A stretch of 55,847 nucleotides of DNA, taken from positions 620,640 to 676,486 of the forward strand of contig NW_005198467.1 in the NCBI RefSeq assembly GCF_000372725.1. The letters run 5' to 3'. Made by a program: the position numbers and the translations under genes. This stretch comes from Emiliania huxleyi CCMP1516 (lineage: Eukaryota; Haptophyta; Isochrysidales; Noelaerhabdaceae). The notes under the pieces are model-generated. The model did not search any database. It was not told the DNA's origin and saw only the letters and a program-made list of their open reading frames with translations. Of the stretch, positions 19,802-29,161 are shown one piece after another. The first letter of the stretch is position 1, and the number at the start of each line of letters is the position of its first letter.

Positions 19802-20773
19802 GGCGGGCGGAGGCGAGGGCGGAGGCGAGGGCGGCGGCAGCGGCGGCGGGTGTGAGGGCGGCGGCGGCGAGGGCGGAGGTGCGGAGGTGCGGTGGTGCAA
19901 GTGGCGGCGGGGCCGCGCGCACCGCGCGGGATCTTTGCGCCGAGTGCAGAGTACTTAGCAGGGTTCTTGAGGAACTCGACGATCTCGGTGAGCTCGAGCT
20001 TGGAGCCGTCGCAGCCCGCCACGTCCTCGAACGTCACGCCCGTGTTTGGCTCCATCTGGATCTGCGACTTGGACTTTCCGATTGCGCCCGGCCCGCCCAT
20101 GCCGCCGCCCGGCCCGCCCATGCCGCCACCGCGCGAGGCGAGGACGTTGAGGCCGATGAGGAGGATGAGCGGCAGGAAGTTGATCAGCACGCCGCCAAAC
20201 GTCCCCAGCGCCGAGAAGAGCGGGTTCGCCTCGGGACGCGGCACCACCGCAAACTGCACGTTGTGCTTGCGCAGCTGCGCGACGAGCTCCGCGTCGCCGC
20301 CGGGAAAGACCTGGACCTGGTGGTCGCCCTTGTCGTCAAAGGCGACCACCTTGGTCCCGTCCTCCGAGAAGGCCACCTTGGCCACCTCGTCCGCGTTGAC
20401 GCGGTCGAGCAGCGTCGAGTACGGCCACGGCTCGGCCGCAGACGCGGCCTGGACGCCGACGGTGGCCGCGATGGCCGCTGCGATATGGGAAGGGGGAGCG
20501 GCGGTGAGCGGGCCGCGAGCGTCCGGGCGGGCGGGAGGGGGGCGGGCGCGCGGCGCGGCGCGGCGCGCAAGGGTGAAGAGGTGGGCTGCGCCACCCCCGA
20601 TTCCCTAACGAGAGGCTGCGGCGCGGCGCGGCCGGCGCGCCTGCTGCGAGCCCGTTCCGGAGGTCGGAGGCGGCGCTCATGACGACGGGCTGGGGCGCCC
20701 GCAGGCCCGGCCGGTGCACCACCGGCGTGGCGCCGCCGAACGCGAGCGCGGCCGAAGAGAAGGCGAGGGACAT
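16999..20773 (-). CDS. ftsH: FtsH-type AAA+ zinc metalloprotease, plastid-like, nine exons
   Basis: A membrane-bound ATP-dependent protease that degrades damaged membrane proteins. Predicted exons run from 20773 (ATG) to about 20590, then 20477-19923, 19694-19630, 19561-19469, 19109-18816, 18318-18163, 17843-17672, 17592-17421 (its last base shared at 17420) and 17340-16999. Domains in order: an Ala/Arg-rich leader and [11 protein letters not shown] (plastid-targeting-like); one clear membrane helix around [16 protein letters not shown]; Walker A GPPGTGKT across exons 3-4; [13 protein letters not shown]; Walker [30 protein letters not shown] (second region of homology); HEAGH zinc site; ALGGRVAEE. 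Joining the exons restores family-standard spacing at each boundary, for example [12 protein letters not shown] and [12 protein letters not shown]. Four of the seven resolved introns use GC donors. Only the first intron (about 20478-20590) could not be fixed in phase. Confidence 0.88.
17341..17419 (-). other. FtsH intron, GC-AG, flanked by a 23-bp direct repeat
   Basis: Donor CAG|GCGCGC and acceptor CACAG|GTGCGC. The start of the intron repeats the start of the next exon almost exactly: GCGCAGCATCGCGCGGCGGA occurs in both copies. Removing the intron yields [13 protein letters not shown], the family-standard sequence. Confidence 0.8.
17593..17671 (-). other. FtsH intron, GC-AG
   Basis: Donor AACG|GCGCGA and acceptor CGTAG|GCGCGG. 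GCGCG is shared across both boundaries. Splicing gives [11 protein letters not shown], matching the FtsH spacing after the zinc motif. Confidence 0.75.
17844..18162 (-). other. FtsH intron, GT-AG, filled with a minisatellite
   Basis: Donor GAGCAG|GTCCAT and acceptor CCCCAG|GTCGAC. CAGGTC is shared at the two ends. The interior is almost entirely GAGATATGGC/GAGATCTGGC tandem units (on +) within a higher-order unit of about 85-100 bp that includes GAGGTCGAGCCACGCCTGGG. Confidence 0.8.
18319..18815 (-). other. FtsH intron, GT-AG, containing copies of its own exon boundary
   Basis: Donor CTCAAG|GTGCAT and acceptor GACCAG|GTGCAC. At 18671-18716 the intron holds an uninterrupted relative of the spliced junction (minus strand CTCGAGATCCTCAAG followed by GTGGATGCGCGCGGCAAG). 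Further degenerate boundary copies lie near 18395-18420 and 18570-18605. The rest is GGGTTCGGGTACCGTGTGGG-type and GGGGAGATGT-type tandem repeats. Confidence 0.75.
19110..19468 (-). other. FtsH intron, GC-AG, repeat-rich
   Basis: Donor TCGCAG|GCAGCA and acceptor CCGCAG|GCGAAG. CGCAGGC is shared at both ends. Contains arrays of ATCTCGCCAAC and CACGCCCCGC units on the minus strand. Confidence 0.75.
19562..19629 (-). other. FtsH intron, GC-AG, 68 bp with a 14-bp flanking repeat
   Basis: Donor GGGGAG|GCGGGC and acceptor ATTAG|GCGGGC. AGGCGGGCGTCCCC is present at both boundaries. Splicing restores [15 protein letters not shown], the standard FtsH sequence. Confidence 0.8.
19695..19922 (-). other. 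FtsH intron, GT-AG, with a GGC-repeat core
   Basis: Donor CGCGCG|GTGCGC and acceptor GGCTCAG|GCGCC. The core at about 19740-19865 is a (CGG/GCG)n array. Splicing gives [17 protein letters not shown] with family-standard spacing. Confidence 0.7.
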
Positions 20774-21027
20774 GGCGGCCAGCTCTCTCTCAGCGATGTC
20801 GAGGAGATTTCGCGGAGTTTACTTTGCGAGAAAAAAATGTAAACTCGCGTGGGTTAAAATCCCTGTGTGGTGGCGGCGTGCCGTCCTCCCATCCCTCCCT
20901 TCCTTGTCACTTCCTCCTCTGTCGCCTCGTTCTCTTCTGCCTCGTCCTGCGACGCCGCCGCCTGCCGGTCCCTTGTTCTCGCGGCTTCTTCCCCCACTCA
21001 TTGACCCGTAAATTTCTTTTTCTCGCG

Positions 21028-22511
21028 ATGTCCACCCCTTCGCGCCGCCGCTCGCGCCGCCTCGCCTCCGCCGCCACCGCCGCGCCCGCGCGAGACACAC
21101 CGCCGCCCACCCGCCTCCTCGACCTCCCCACGGAGCTCCTCGTGCGCGTCGTCTCTCGCTGCGACCCCGCCGACATCGCTCGCGCCGCGGCCGTCTCCCT
21201 CCTCTTTCACGCCTCGCTTGCGGTGGAGGGCATCCGCTTGTGGGCGCAAGAGCGCGGCTTCGAGCTGCCGGCGCATCCAGAGGGCGAAGGCTGCGCCGTG
21301 CGGTGGCTGTGCTATTCGGCGCTGCTGTGCGAGTCCAACCCGCCGGCGAGGGCGGCGGCAGACCGTCAGCACAGCGTTTTCATCGACGGCGAGGGGCGGC
21401 TCTTGTCGTGCGGCAAGGCTGAGAGCTGGATGCCGGGACTGCTCGGGCACGGCGAGGGCGTGACGCGGCTCAACACGCCGACGCGCCTCCCGTCGACGCT
21501 GGGTGAGCGCGCTGTGAGCGTGGCGGCTGGAGGCGGGCACAGCCTCGCCCTCACCGCTGACGGCTCTGTCTGGAGCTGGGGCGTTGGAGAATGGGGACGG
21601 TTGGGCCACGGTGACGAGGAGGAGCAGTGGCAGCCGAAGCAGATCGAGGCCTTTGCTGGCAGACGCGTCGTCGCTGTGTCGGCTGGAGGCTACCACAACC
21701 TCATCCTCACCGCCGACGGAGAGGTTTGGAGCTGGGGCGATGGTCTCTATGGCCGGCTGGGCCACGGCAACCTGCAGAACCAGCTGCTGCCAAAGAAGGT
21801 CGAGGCCTTGGCTGGCCAGCGCGTCGTCGCCGTGTCGGCTGGAGACGCCCACAGCCTCGCCATCACTGCCGACGGCGCCGTCTGGAGCTGGGGCGCTGGA
21901 GGCTATGGCCGGTTGGGCCACGGCGACCAGCAGAGGCAGCTGCTGCCAAAGAAGATCGAGGCCTTGGCGCAGCGCGTCGTCGCTGTGTCGGCTGGATTTG
22001 ATTACAGCCTCGCAATCATCGCCGACGGCAGCCTCTGGAGCTGGGGCTGGGGAGGCAATGGCAAGCTGGGTCACGGCGACGAGCAGCGGCAGCTGCTGCC
22101 AGAAAAGATCGAGGCCTTTGCTGGTCGGCGCGTTGTCGCCGTGTCGGCTGGAGGCGCCCACAGCCTCTCCATCACTGCCGATGGCGCCGTCTGGAGCTGG
22201 GGCGCTGGAGGCTATGGCCGGTTGGGCCACGGCGACCAGCAGAGGCAGCTGCTGCCGAAGAGGGTCGAGGCCTTCGCTGGGCAGCGCGTGGCCGCTGTCT
22301 CGGCTGGGACCCATAGCCTCGCCCTCACCGCCGATGGATCTGTCTGGACGGGGGCGGCGGGTTCTATGGCCAGCTGGGCCACGGCGACCGAGAGCACCAG
22401 TTCGCGCCCAAGAAGATCGAGATGTGGGCGAGCCGGCCGCCGACGCCTGCTTCCTCTGACGGAGAGGACAGCAGCCTGCTCGCGAGCAGCGGCGGGGAGG
22501 ACAGCGACTAG
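21028..22511 (+). CDS. F-box/RCC1-repeat protein 1, last repeat frameshifted
   Basis: Starts MSTPSRRRSRRLA. Residues about 30-75 (LLDLPTELLVRVVSRCDPAD) look like an F-box. From about 155 there are RCC1 repeats (VVAVSAGG-HSLALTADG-VWSWG-GGYGRLGHGD, about 50 residues each), probably forming a beta-propeller. F-box proteins act as substrate adaptors of SCF ubiquitin ligases; the target here is unknown. In the final repeat the DNA reads GTCTGGACGGGGGCGGCGG where the other repeats have GTCTGGAGCTGGGG. About four bases are missing at about 22345. In the shifted frame the expected FYGQLGHGDREHQFAPKKIE continues to a stop at 22511. In the original frame an unrelated basic tail runs to 22617. So this is either a recent frameshift or a sequencing error. 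Confidence 0.8.
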
Positions 22512-22644
22512 GGTAGCAACTCGGACGAGTGGGACTGCTAGAGGGCAGCAGAGGAGCGCGAGTAGTCTTTCTTTCCTATTCCCAACTTTAGGTTGCGCAC
22601 GTCTCCCAGCGAGCTAGGAACCTAGGATCTCCGCTTTTTCTCCC

Positions 22645-22727
22645 CTAGTTTTGCTCGTAGCCGCCCGTCCCCCGCCGCCCGCCCGCACGCACACTCGCGC
22701 TCCGCTCGCGCCCGCTCACTGCCGCTC

Positions 22728-22760
<33 letters not shown>

Positions 22761-22860
22761 GCAGCGGCCATCCGGCACCCAAGGCCAAAAAAGAATTTTA
22801 CAACAAAACTCCCTCGCACAACACTGGGCACGGGACTGGCGCGCACTGGCACTAATTGTG
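22645..22860. repeat. Dispersed repeat, long copy with poly-C and CA tracts
   Basis: GCTCGTAGCCGCCCGTCCCC, a C run (22728-22743), (AC)n, then CAGCGGCCATCCGGCACCCA and AGGCCAAAAAAGAA, followed by the TTTTACAACAAAACTCCCTC to GCACTGGCACTAA module. A nearly identical first half is at 36187-36325, and a remnant (CAGCGGCCATCCCCCAAGGC) is at 46078-46105. Confidence 0.8.
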
Positions 22861-22862
22861 CC

Positions 22863-25396
22863 AAAAGAAAAAAGGTTGAGGTCGTGCGTGCGTCCCTCCT
22901 CCTGAAGGAGTGCCGGCGGTGCCAGCTCGGAAGCCGACGCCTCGCGCTCTAACGGCCCAGCCGGCTCGGCAGGCCGACGCCTCGCGCTGGCTGTGCAGGC
23001 CGACGCCTCGCGCACGGATCACCGGCCAAGCCTGCCAGCAGGTGCGCGCCGTGGAGGGAACATCCGCCGATGTCCGAGCCTCCGAGCCTCCGCACCTCTC
23101 TCGTCGCCGACGCCGAGCTCCCATCCGTGCCCTCTGAGTCCAGCCTCCCGGACGGGAGCAGAGCGATGAGGCGCTCTTCCTGGAAGGTGGCGGTCGACGT
23201 TCCGCCCGAGGCGCCTCCGGCCACCAGGCCGCCCGAGCAGAAGAAGTGGCAGGCGGCGGCGACAGGGCAGCACGGCGCGGCGCCTTCGTGGAGGCAGTTC
23301 CTCTCCCTCTGCCTCGGCGCGACCGGAGTCGTCTTTGGCGACATCGGGACCAGTCCGCTCTACACCTTTGGCGGCATCTACCTCGAGCTCGGCATCGACG
23401 CGCTCGCCGCTGCGGACCAGCAGATGCGCGAGGACGAGCTGACGGGCATCTTCTCCTCCATCTTTTGGGTGATTGCGGTCGTCGTCTGCTTCAAGTATGG
23501 CGTCATCGTCATGCAAATCGACCACAACGGCGAGGGCATAGCGAGGAGCTCTGCCGTGGCGGATGCACGTGCCGGGGGCTCGACAGCTCCTGTTTTGGTG
23601 TTTGTAGGCGAGGGCGGCTCGCTCGCGCTGATGCAGGTGGTGCTGCGCGCCGTCGGCACAAGGGCGGCCGAGCCGCGGCTGGTTGGCTTCACCGCGGCCC
23701 TCGGCATGATTGGCACCTCGCTGCTCATTGGCGACGGCGCCATCACGCCGGTGATGAGCGTGCTCGGCGCCATCGAGGGGCTCCCGATCGAGAGCGACGC
23801 GGTGCTCGCCTGGCTCTGCGTCGCGATCCTCGTCGTGCTCTTTGGCGTGCAGAGCTTTGGCTCCAAGGCGATCGGCCTCGTGTACGGCCCAATCATGAGC
23901 CTGTGGTTCCTCGTCATCTGTGCCCTCGGCGTGTACAACACGTGCCGCTACTCGGCAGAGGCGGCCATCGTCGCGCGCGGCTTCAACCCGTACTGGCTCT
24001 GGCACTACTGGTTCTCGGGCACGTGCAGAGGGTACGAGGCCTGGAAGTCGCTCGCGGGCATCGTGCTGACGGTGACGGGCGCCGAGGCGCTGTACGCCGA
24101 CATGGGGCACTTTGGCCGGCGCCCAATCATGACGGCGTGGTTCGCGCTCGTCTTTCCCTCGCTCGTCCTGCAGTACATCGGGCAGGCGGCTGCGCTGCTG
24201 AGGAGGCCAGAGCTGCTCGCCGACTCCGCGGGCACCTTTTACGGCTCGGCGCCGTCGAGCCTGCGCTACCCGCTCCTCGCGCTCGCGATCCTCGCCGCGG
24301 TCATCGCCTCGCAGGCGCTCCTCTCGGGCGTCTTCTCGGTGCTCTCTCAGGCGGTGCAGGCCGGCTTCATGCCGCGGACCAAGGTAGTGCACACCGACGA
24401 CAAAAACAAGGGGCAGGTGTTCATCCAATCGGCAAACTTGCTGCTGCTCGCGCTCTGCATCGTACTCGCGCTCGCCTTCAAGACGTCCTCCGCCCTCGCG
24501 GGCGCCTACGGGATCGCCGTCACCACCACCTTTGTCGCCACGACGGTGCTGCTCTACCTGGTGCTGCGCCGCGCGTGGAAGTGGTGTGCCGGCTCCGCGC
24601 TGCTCGTGTGCCTCCCGCTCCTCGTCGTCGACGGGCTGCTCTGGTCGTCCAACCTGCTCAAGATTGCAAACTCGGGGTGGGTGCCGATCGTCATCGCGCT
24701 GGCCGTCTTTGGCGTGCTGAGCACGTACAACTGGGGGCGCGAGGAGGAGGCGGCGCTGCTCCTCGCCGAGTGCGACGCCGAGGAGGGCGCGGCGTCCTCC
24801 GACATCACGAGCAGCCTGAGAATCCCCGCGCTCGAGGCGGCGGTCCGGGCGTGCGGCTACCCCCGCACCAGGGCCGTCGGCATCTACCTGACGCCGTACG
24901 ACTGGCGCGTGCCTCGCTCGCTCGGCACGCTGGCCGACGCGTGCGGCTCGCTCCCGGGCACCATCGTCCTGCTGAACGTCCGTTTCGAGGACGTTCCCTT
25001 TGTCCCCGCCGAGGAGCGGGTCGACCTCGCCGTCATCAGCGACGAGCTCGGTCTGTACCAGGCGTCGGTGCGCTTTGGCTACGCCGAGCCCCTCAACGCG
25101 GCGCAGGGCCTGCACGCGACCCTGGTGGCGGCCAAGCAGCCAAAGCTCTCGGCGCTCCTCGCCGCCCACGCGCGCCTGCCGACCAGGGCGTCGGCGCAGG
25201 TGGCCGCGCCCAGCGTGCACTACATTCTCAACCGGCTGCACCACATTGTCCGCCCAGAGCACGGCCCGCTCTGCCGGCTGCGCGTCTCGCTCTACAAGTG
25301 GCTCAAGCAGAACGAGTGCCCGGCCGTCGCCTTCTTCGGACTGGAGGACAACCGGACGCTGGAGGTGTGCAGCGTGCGCAGTCTGTGAGGGCGGCG
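22863..25396 (+). repeat. Segmental duplication containing KUP, copy 1
   Basis: The 5' flank, both exons and the stop of the KUP gene match 46105-48623 almost base for base. Similarity stops within about 10 bases after the stop codon (GAGGGCGGC, then divergence). The 5' flank contains three GCCGACGCCTCGCGC units in both copies. Copy 1 carries about 70 extra bases (about 22797-22868) from the dispersed TTTTACAACAAAACT repeat. Confidence 0.9.
23070..25388 (+). CDS. KUP/HAK/KT-family potassium transporter, copy 1
   Basis: A K+ uptake permease with about 12 membrane helices in the plasma or an internal membrane. Exons 23070-23529 and 23608-25388 give 746 residues. The soluble N-terminus is about 75 residues. 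The core begins with GATGVVFGDIGTSPLYTF, the family signature, and continues with LIGDGAITPVMSVLGAIEG, GAEALYADMGHFG and LAGAYGIAVTTTF. A C-terminal cytosolic domain covers about the last 200 residues. The 78-bp intron (23530-23607) is GC-AG, with GCGAGGGC repeated at both ends. Splicing gives HNGEGGSLAL, matching the conserved GEGG motif. In this copy the intron is a multiple of three without a stop, so unspliced RNA would encode 26 extra residues. Copy 2 shows that it must be an intron. Confidence 0.93.
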   Translation: MSEPPSLRTSLVADAELPSVPSESSLPDGSRAMRRSSWKVAVDVPPEAPPATRPPEQKKWQAAATGQHGAAPSWRQFLSLCLGATGVVFGDIGTSPLYTFGGIYLELGIDALAAADQQMREDELTGIFSSIFWVIAVVVCFKYGVIVMQIDHNGEGIARSSAVADARAGGSTAPVLVFVGEGGSLALMQVVLRAVGTRAAEPRLVGFTAALGMIGTSLLIGDGAITPVMSVLGAIEGLPIESDAVLAWLCVAILVVLFGVQSFGSKAIGLVYGPIMSLWFLVICALGVYNTCRYSAEAAIVARGFNPYWLWHYWFSGTCRGYEAWKSLAGIVLTVTGAEALYADMGHFGRRPIMTAWFALVFPSLVLQYIGQAAALLRRPELLADSAGTFYGSAPSSLRYPLLALAILAAVIASQALLSGVFSVLSQAVQAGFMPRTKVVHTDDKNKGQVFIQSANLLLLALCIVLALAFKTSSALAGAYGIAVTTTFVATTVLLYLVLRRAWKWCAGSALLVCLPLLVVDGLLWSSNLLKIANSGWVPIVIALAVFGVLSTYNWGREEEAALLLAECDAEEGAASSDITSSLRIPALEAAVRACGYPRTRAVGIYLTPYDWRVPRSLGTLADACGSLPGTIVLLNVRFEDVPFVPAEERVDLAVISDELGLYQASVRFGYAEPLNAAQGLHATLVAAKQPKLSALLAAHARLPTRASAQVAAPSVHYILNRLHHIVRPEHGPLCRLRVSLYKWLKQNECPAVAFFGLEDNRTLEVCSVRSL

Positions 25397-25399
25397 TAC

Positions 25400-26052
25400 G
25401 GCATCCGTCGAGGCATAAAACTTGCCGCAGCCTGCGGCGATGGCGGGTCGGGGAGGCGGGTGGGAGGCGGAGCGACGGGGCGGCGGCGGAGGGCCCCAGG
25501 CGGCGCGGGCTGCGCGGCGACGGACAGGCAGGTGGTGACGGAGCCGGGCCTGTGGTGGCGGCGGCGACGAGGGGGGAGTTCGAGACGGCTCTCAGAGGGT
25601 GGGGCGCACCCGGATACCGGCACTGGAAGCGTGCGCCGGGGGCGAAGCCGCCTGCGACGTGGGCGGGAACGCCGTCGGGCCGCCGGTGCGCGTGCGCGGC
25701 GCCGAACCAGCGCAGGGCTCGGCTGGATGCGGTTTGAGTGTTTGAGCGTCTGCGCATCACCGCGGCTGCAGAGGGCAGAGGCGGCCGCACCATCTCCCAG
25801 CTTGCGCCGAACGACGCGCGGCGAGTCAGACTGCGAGCCTGCCGACTCCCACTCCGTCGACGGCGCGCGGCGGCACGGCACCACCCCCTGCGCGGTCGCG
25901 TGCTGCTCGGCGAGGCTGCTGAGCACGATCAGCGCGGCGACCGCGGAGCGCTCGTACTCGTCGTCGCAGCTCTCGACGGGCGAGCTCTCGACCGAGTCGA
26001 CCTCCGGCGGGGGCAGCTTGGCGAGCTCCGCAGCGTCCAGGGCGAGCGACAT
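25400..26052 (-). CDS. Hypothetical protein, C-terminal part uncertain
   Basis: Starts MSLALDAAELAKLPPPEVDS and reads well for about 115 residues (acidic, then ERSAVAALIVLSSLAEQHAT and RVVRRKLGDG). After about 25700 this frame becomes Arg/Pro-rich. The adjacent minus-strand frame then looks more protein-like (RALRWFGAAH, ARFQCRYPGAPHPLRAVSNS). A frame change by an intron near 25690-25740 is likely, but I could not fix the sites. The first half resembles nothing I can name. It converges on KUP copy 1. Confidence 0.4.
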
Positions 26053-26324
26053 TCCAGAGGCTGATGAATGATGGAGGCTGTCGGCTGCCCTTTATCGTTT
26101 TTCTTTTCCGTGATATGCCGGCCTCCTACCTTAGTGTTGACCTACCTATGTCCATAAACTCACTCACTTTGACCTCACTGTGGTACACTGAAGCGAAGAT
26201 CTCTCTCTCTCTGAAGCGAAGCCTGAATCCTCAGTCTCCTCATATTTCACCTTACGACACTGCACGTGACCATACACCCACTCTCGGCAAACCCACACGT
26301 GCCCCCACCGTCGCTGTACGTACG
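26053..26324. other. Intergenic, AT-richer, no gene
   Basis: Shared 5' side of the hypothetical gene and 3' side of the HET/LRR gene. A CTGAAGCGAAG motif occurs twice (about 26188 and 26211). Confidence 0.4.
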
Positions 26325-27861
26325 TCAATCAAAGCGCAGCTCGATGCCGCGCTCCTCGCACGCGGCCACCAGCTCAGGCTGCTTCTTGTCCGTGCTGCCC
26401 ACGCCGAGCGACTGCACGCGAGGGGAGGTGCGATGAGCATTGGGCGGGGGAGGGGCGTGTGGCGAGGGGGGTGTCTCGCGCCTTCAAGCTCGGGGCGGCC
26501 CCCTCCTTGAGGGCGGCGGCCAGCACCTTGCAGCCGGCCTCACCAATCTGGTTGCTGAAGAGAGAGAGCTTCTCGAGCCGAGGCGCTGCCCCCTCCTTGA
26601 GGGCGGCGGCCAGCGCCATGCAGCCCTCGTCGCCAATCTTGTTGAACTCGAGATAGAGCTTCTCGAGCCGCGGCGCTGCCCCCTCCTTGCCGAGGGCGGC
26701 GGCCAGCGCCTTGCAGCCCTCGTCGCCAATCTGGTTCTGCTGGAGCCAGAGCTCCTCGAGCCGCGGCGCTGCCCCGCTCGCGAGGACGTCCGCCAGCTGC
26801 GCCGCCTCCGCGTCGCCCCAGCCGAGGTTGTAGATCAGCACGGTCGCCTTGCCAAACTGCTCATCGAAGGCGGCCTCGTACAGCCGCTTCACGAGCGGCT
26901 TGTCGTCCTTGCCGTTGGTGAAGCTCTTCGTCTCCAGCTCCGCCGCGAACGCAGACGGCAGCAGCGGAGGGCGCCGGCCGCCGTCCTGGGTGCAGTCACG
27001 CATGAGGCTGCTCTGCAAGTCGTACTCCACGCCGTCGCGCATCTTGCCGAGGTCGAGCGAGAGGAGGCTGACCTTGGTCAGGCTTGCCCAGGCGCTCTCG
27101 GTGGCGCACCAGCCGCGGTCAAAGTACTTGGCCACGTTGGTGCCCTCGGCCTGGTCCTCCGCCTTGTGGCCGTCCGGGAAGGAGGTCAGCCGCAGCACCC
27201 ATGTCTTCGGGTGGGAGTAGAGCGTGCCGAGGCAGCCCAGCCCCTGCTTGAAGAGCGCGTTCTGCTCCTCGGTGCGCATGACGCCGTTGGCGGGGTCGGG
27301 GTGCTGGTGCAGCGAGCCGAAGTCCCAAAAGACGCCGAGCCGCGTAATGTACGGAGAGGTGAGCAGGGCCTTGAGCGCCCTTGCGACGCGGGCGAGGTTG
27401 GCTCCGCGCGGGTCGGGGTGGTCCTTGGTCAGCCACGGGTAGGAGAGCGCGGCGACGGGAAGGTCATACTCACCGGTCGCCTCGACGAGGTCGGGGAGGG
27501 AGAGGAAGGCCTCTTTTGGCAGCGCCTGGCGGTGGATGAGGACGCCGCCAGCACCCCGCCAGCAACGGGCGAGTGGAACGCCGCATACGCGACACTCAGC
27601 GAAATCGATGATCCACTGCGCGTCGAGGAGGGCGAAGGCGCCGCTCGCGAGGACCGGCTCCAGGTCGCCGCCGCCGAGCTTGCGCCACTTCGTCAGCTTC
27701 GTCTCGTCCACGCCGAGATCTGTGGCAGAGGCCAGGCCGGTGGCCGGCTCCGCTTCGGCATTGGCTGGGATGGTTGCCTCTGCCCTCGTCTCCTCGAGCC
27801 CGCTGCTGATGGCACCGGCAAGGCCGGCAAGGTCGTCGTATTCCTGCGCATGGCAGCCCAT
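26325..27861 (-). CDS. HET-like N-terminal domain plus LRR (RNI-type) protein, two exons
   Basis: Exons 27861-26482 and 26411-26325 (488 residues) are joined across a 70-bp GC-AG intron (donor TTGAAG|GCGCGA, acceptor CGTGCAG|TCG). Splicing adds SLGVGSTDKKQPELVAACEE and RGIELRFD to complete the last leucine-rich repeat; without it the frame runs into an unrelated Arg-rich tail. The middle has SYPWLTKDHPDPRG, LGVFWDFGSLHQHP and YFDRGWCATESAWASL. These resemble heterokaryon-incompatibility/TIR-like domains (WxD-x-x-CIxQ-type and RGW/WC elements) that are abundant in algal genomes. The C-terminus has four RNI-type repeats (RLEELWLQQNQIGDEGCKAL). A sensing or signalling role is inference. Confidence 0.75.
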
Positions 27862-28470
27862 TCCGCAACGCCGATGTACACGTTTTTTCCGGCGTAACGA
27901 AGAAAGGACAGAAAAAGCTCTTCTTGCCGCACGGCTCTTCTGTGTGCCGGCACAGAGCTCCGTGCAAGCCTTCCAGCGTGATAGGAACGAGTGTATCGCT
28001 TTGACGGATCGACCGTGCTTGTTATCCACATCGATGTGACGCACACAGTGACACTTCAGACGACACACATTCTCCCACCCGCCGGGACGCAAAACGCTCT
28101 CGACGAGATCCACAAGAACGCGGCCACACAGCAAGCCGCTCGGTCGATCACGTTGCTCGCTCGATGCCGGCGAGCGCATGGCGCACGCCTTGGACGGTGG
28201 CGAAGCCAAAAACACCGATGGTGGCCATCCGCTGGCGTGAGCGGCGGCGGTCGAGACCTCACCCTTCGCGCCGACGACCCAACCTCACGCGGAACAACCC
28301 AACCCAACCCAACAACCCAACCCAACCCAAAAAGCACGATTCTCAAGTTGGGCCCTCTCCCCCCATCCCCAGGGCCTCCAGGGCTCGCACCTCAACCTCT
28401 CACAGACCAGCGCATAGCGCCATAGGACGTAGGTAGGTAGAAAGGTGAAGAAGAGGACGTATTTTCTTCT
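27862..28470. other. Intergenic, no gene recognised
   Basis: Open frames extend upstream of the preferred HET/LRR start but without recognisable content. An AACCCAACCCAACCC array lies at about 28295-28332. Confidence 0.45.
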
Positions 28471-28474
28471 CAGA

Positions 28475-29061
28475 ACAAGGCTGTGAACGCCGAAGTCGTA
28501 GTCACGGCAGCTTGGTCGAGACAGTGCGGGCTCTGCACTTCACGACCTCTTCGAGCGACACACGCTTTCGCGCTCGGCCGCCCATGCCAGCACGGCAGTG
28601 GCACCAGCTCGATGCGGGGCCATCTTATGCGATTCCGCTGTCCGAGGACGCGCCGGCTCTGGCCGCCGGCGTCACCAACGTTGGTCCGCCGTCCGAGCTG
28701 CCTGCCACCATAAGAATGGCTGGCGGCTCGGAGCGGCGGGCCTCGCCGCTTCAATCTCCGCTGGCGACGCACGACCTCTCCATTCGCGGGCACACGCCTG
28801 CCCGCTCCGCCTCCCCCGCAATCCGCCGCCGCCGCGTCGCGCTCCCGACCGCGCTCACCGGCCGCCGCCGCCGCCTCGGCTGCAGGAGCAGGACCGAGGC
28901 CGGCTCATCGTCGACGTCGGGACCGAACAGCCCGTCGACCATCGGCAGCCTCTCGCCGGACGTGGTCTTGGGCACTCTCAGCATCCGCGAGACGGCGCTC
29001 GGCGGCCAAGCTGCCTCTTCCCTGCCAGCGCCTCGGAGGCGCCGCCTCTCACCTTCTCCTC
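28475..29061 (+). repeat. Duplicated 587-bp segment with exon-1-like coding capacity, copy A
   Basis: Nearly identical to 55077-55664. In both copies a frame starts at MP-x-RQWHQLDAGPSYAIPL (28584 here, 55184 there), and substitutions mostly keep it open. It continues with a Ser/Arg-rich region, NSPSTIGSLSPDVVLGTLSI and RETALGGQAASSLPAP. I infer a conserved first exon of a gene family. This copy is cut by the N gap. The product is unknown. Confidence 0.7.
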
Positions 29062-29161
29062 NNNNNNNNNNNNNNNNNNNNNNNNNNNNNNNNNNNNNNN
29101 NNNNNNNNNNNNNNNNNNNNNNNNNNNNNNNNNNNNNNNNNNNNNNNNNNNNNNNNNNNNN
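29062..29161. other. Assembly gap, 100 N
   Basis: Exactly 100 undetermined bases. The left flank is repeated at 55077-55664 and the right flank at 20225-20770, so the gap may join two unrelated repeats. Confidence 0.99.

Noticed and set aside
23019..25793. A very long antisense open frame (about 920 codons) over KUP copy 1, with a similar one over copy 2
   Set aside because: It mirrors the transporter codons in GC-rich DNA, is dominated by Arg, Ala and Gly, shows no domain, and the sense strand has all KUP motifs.
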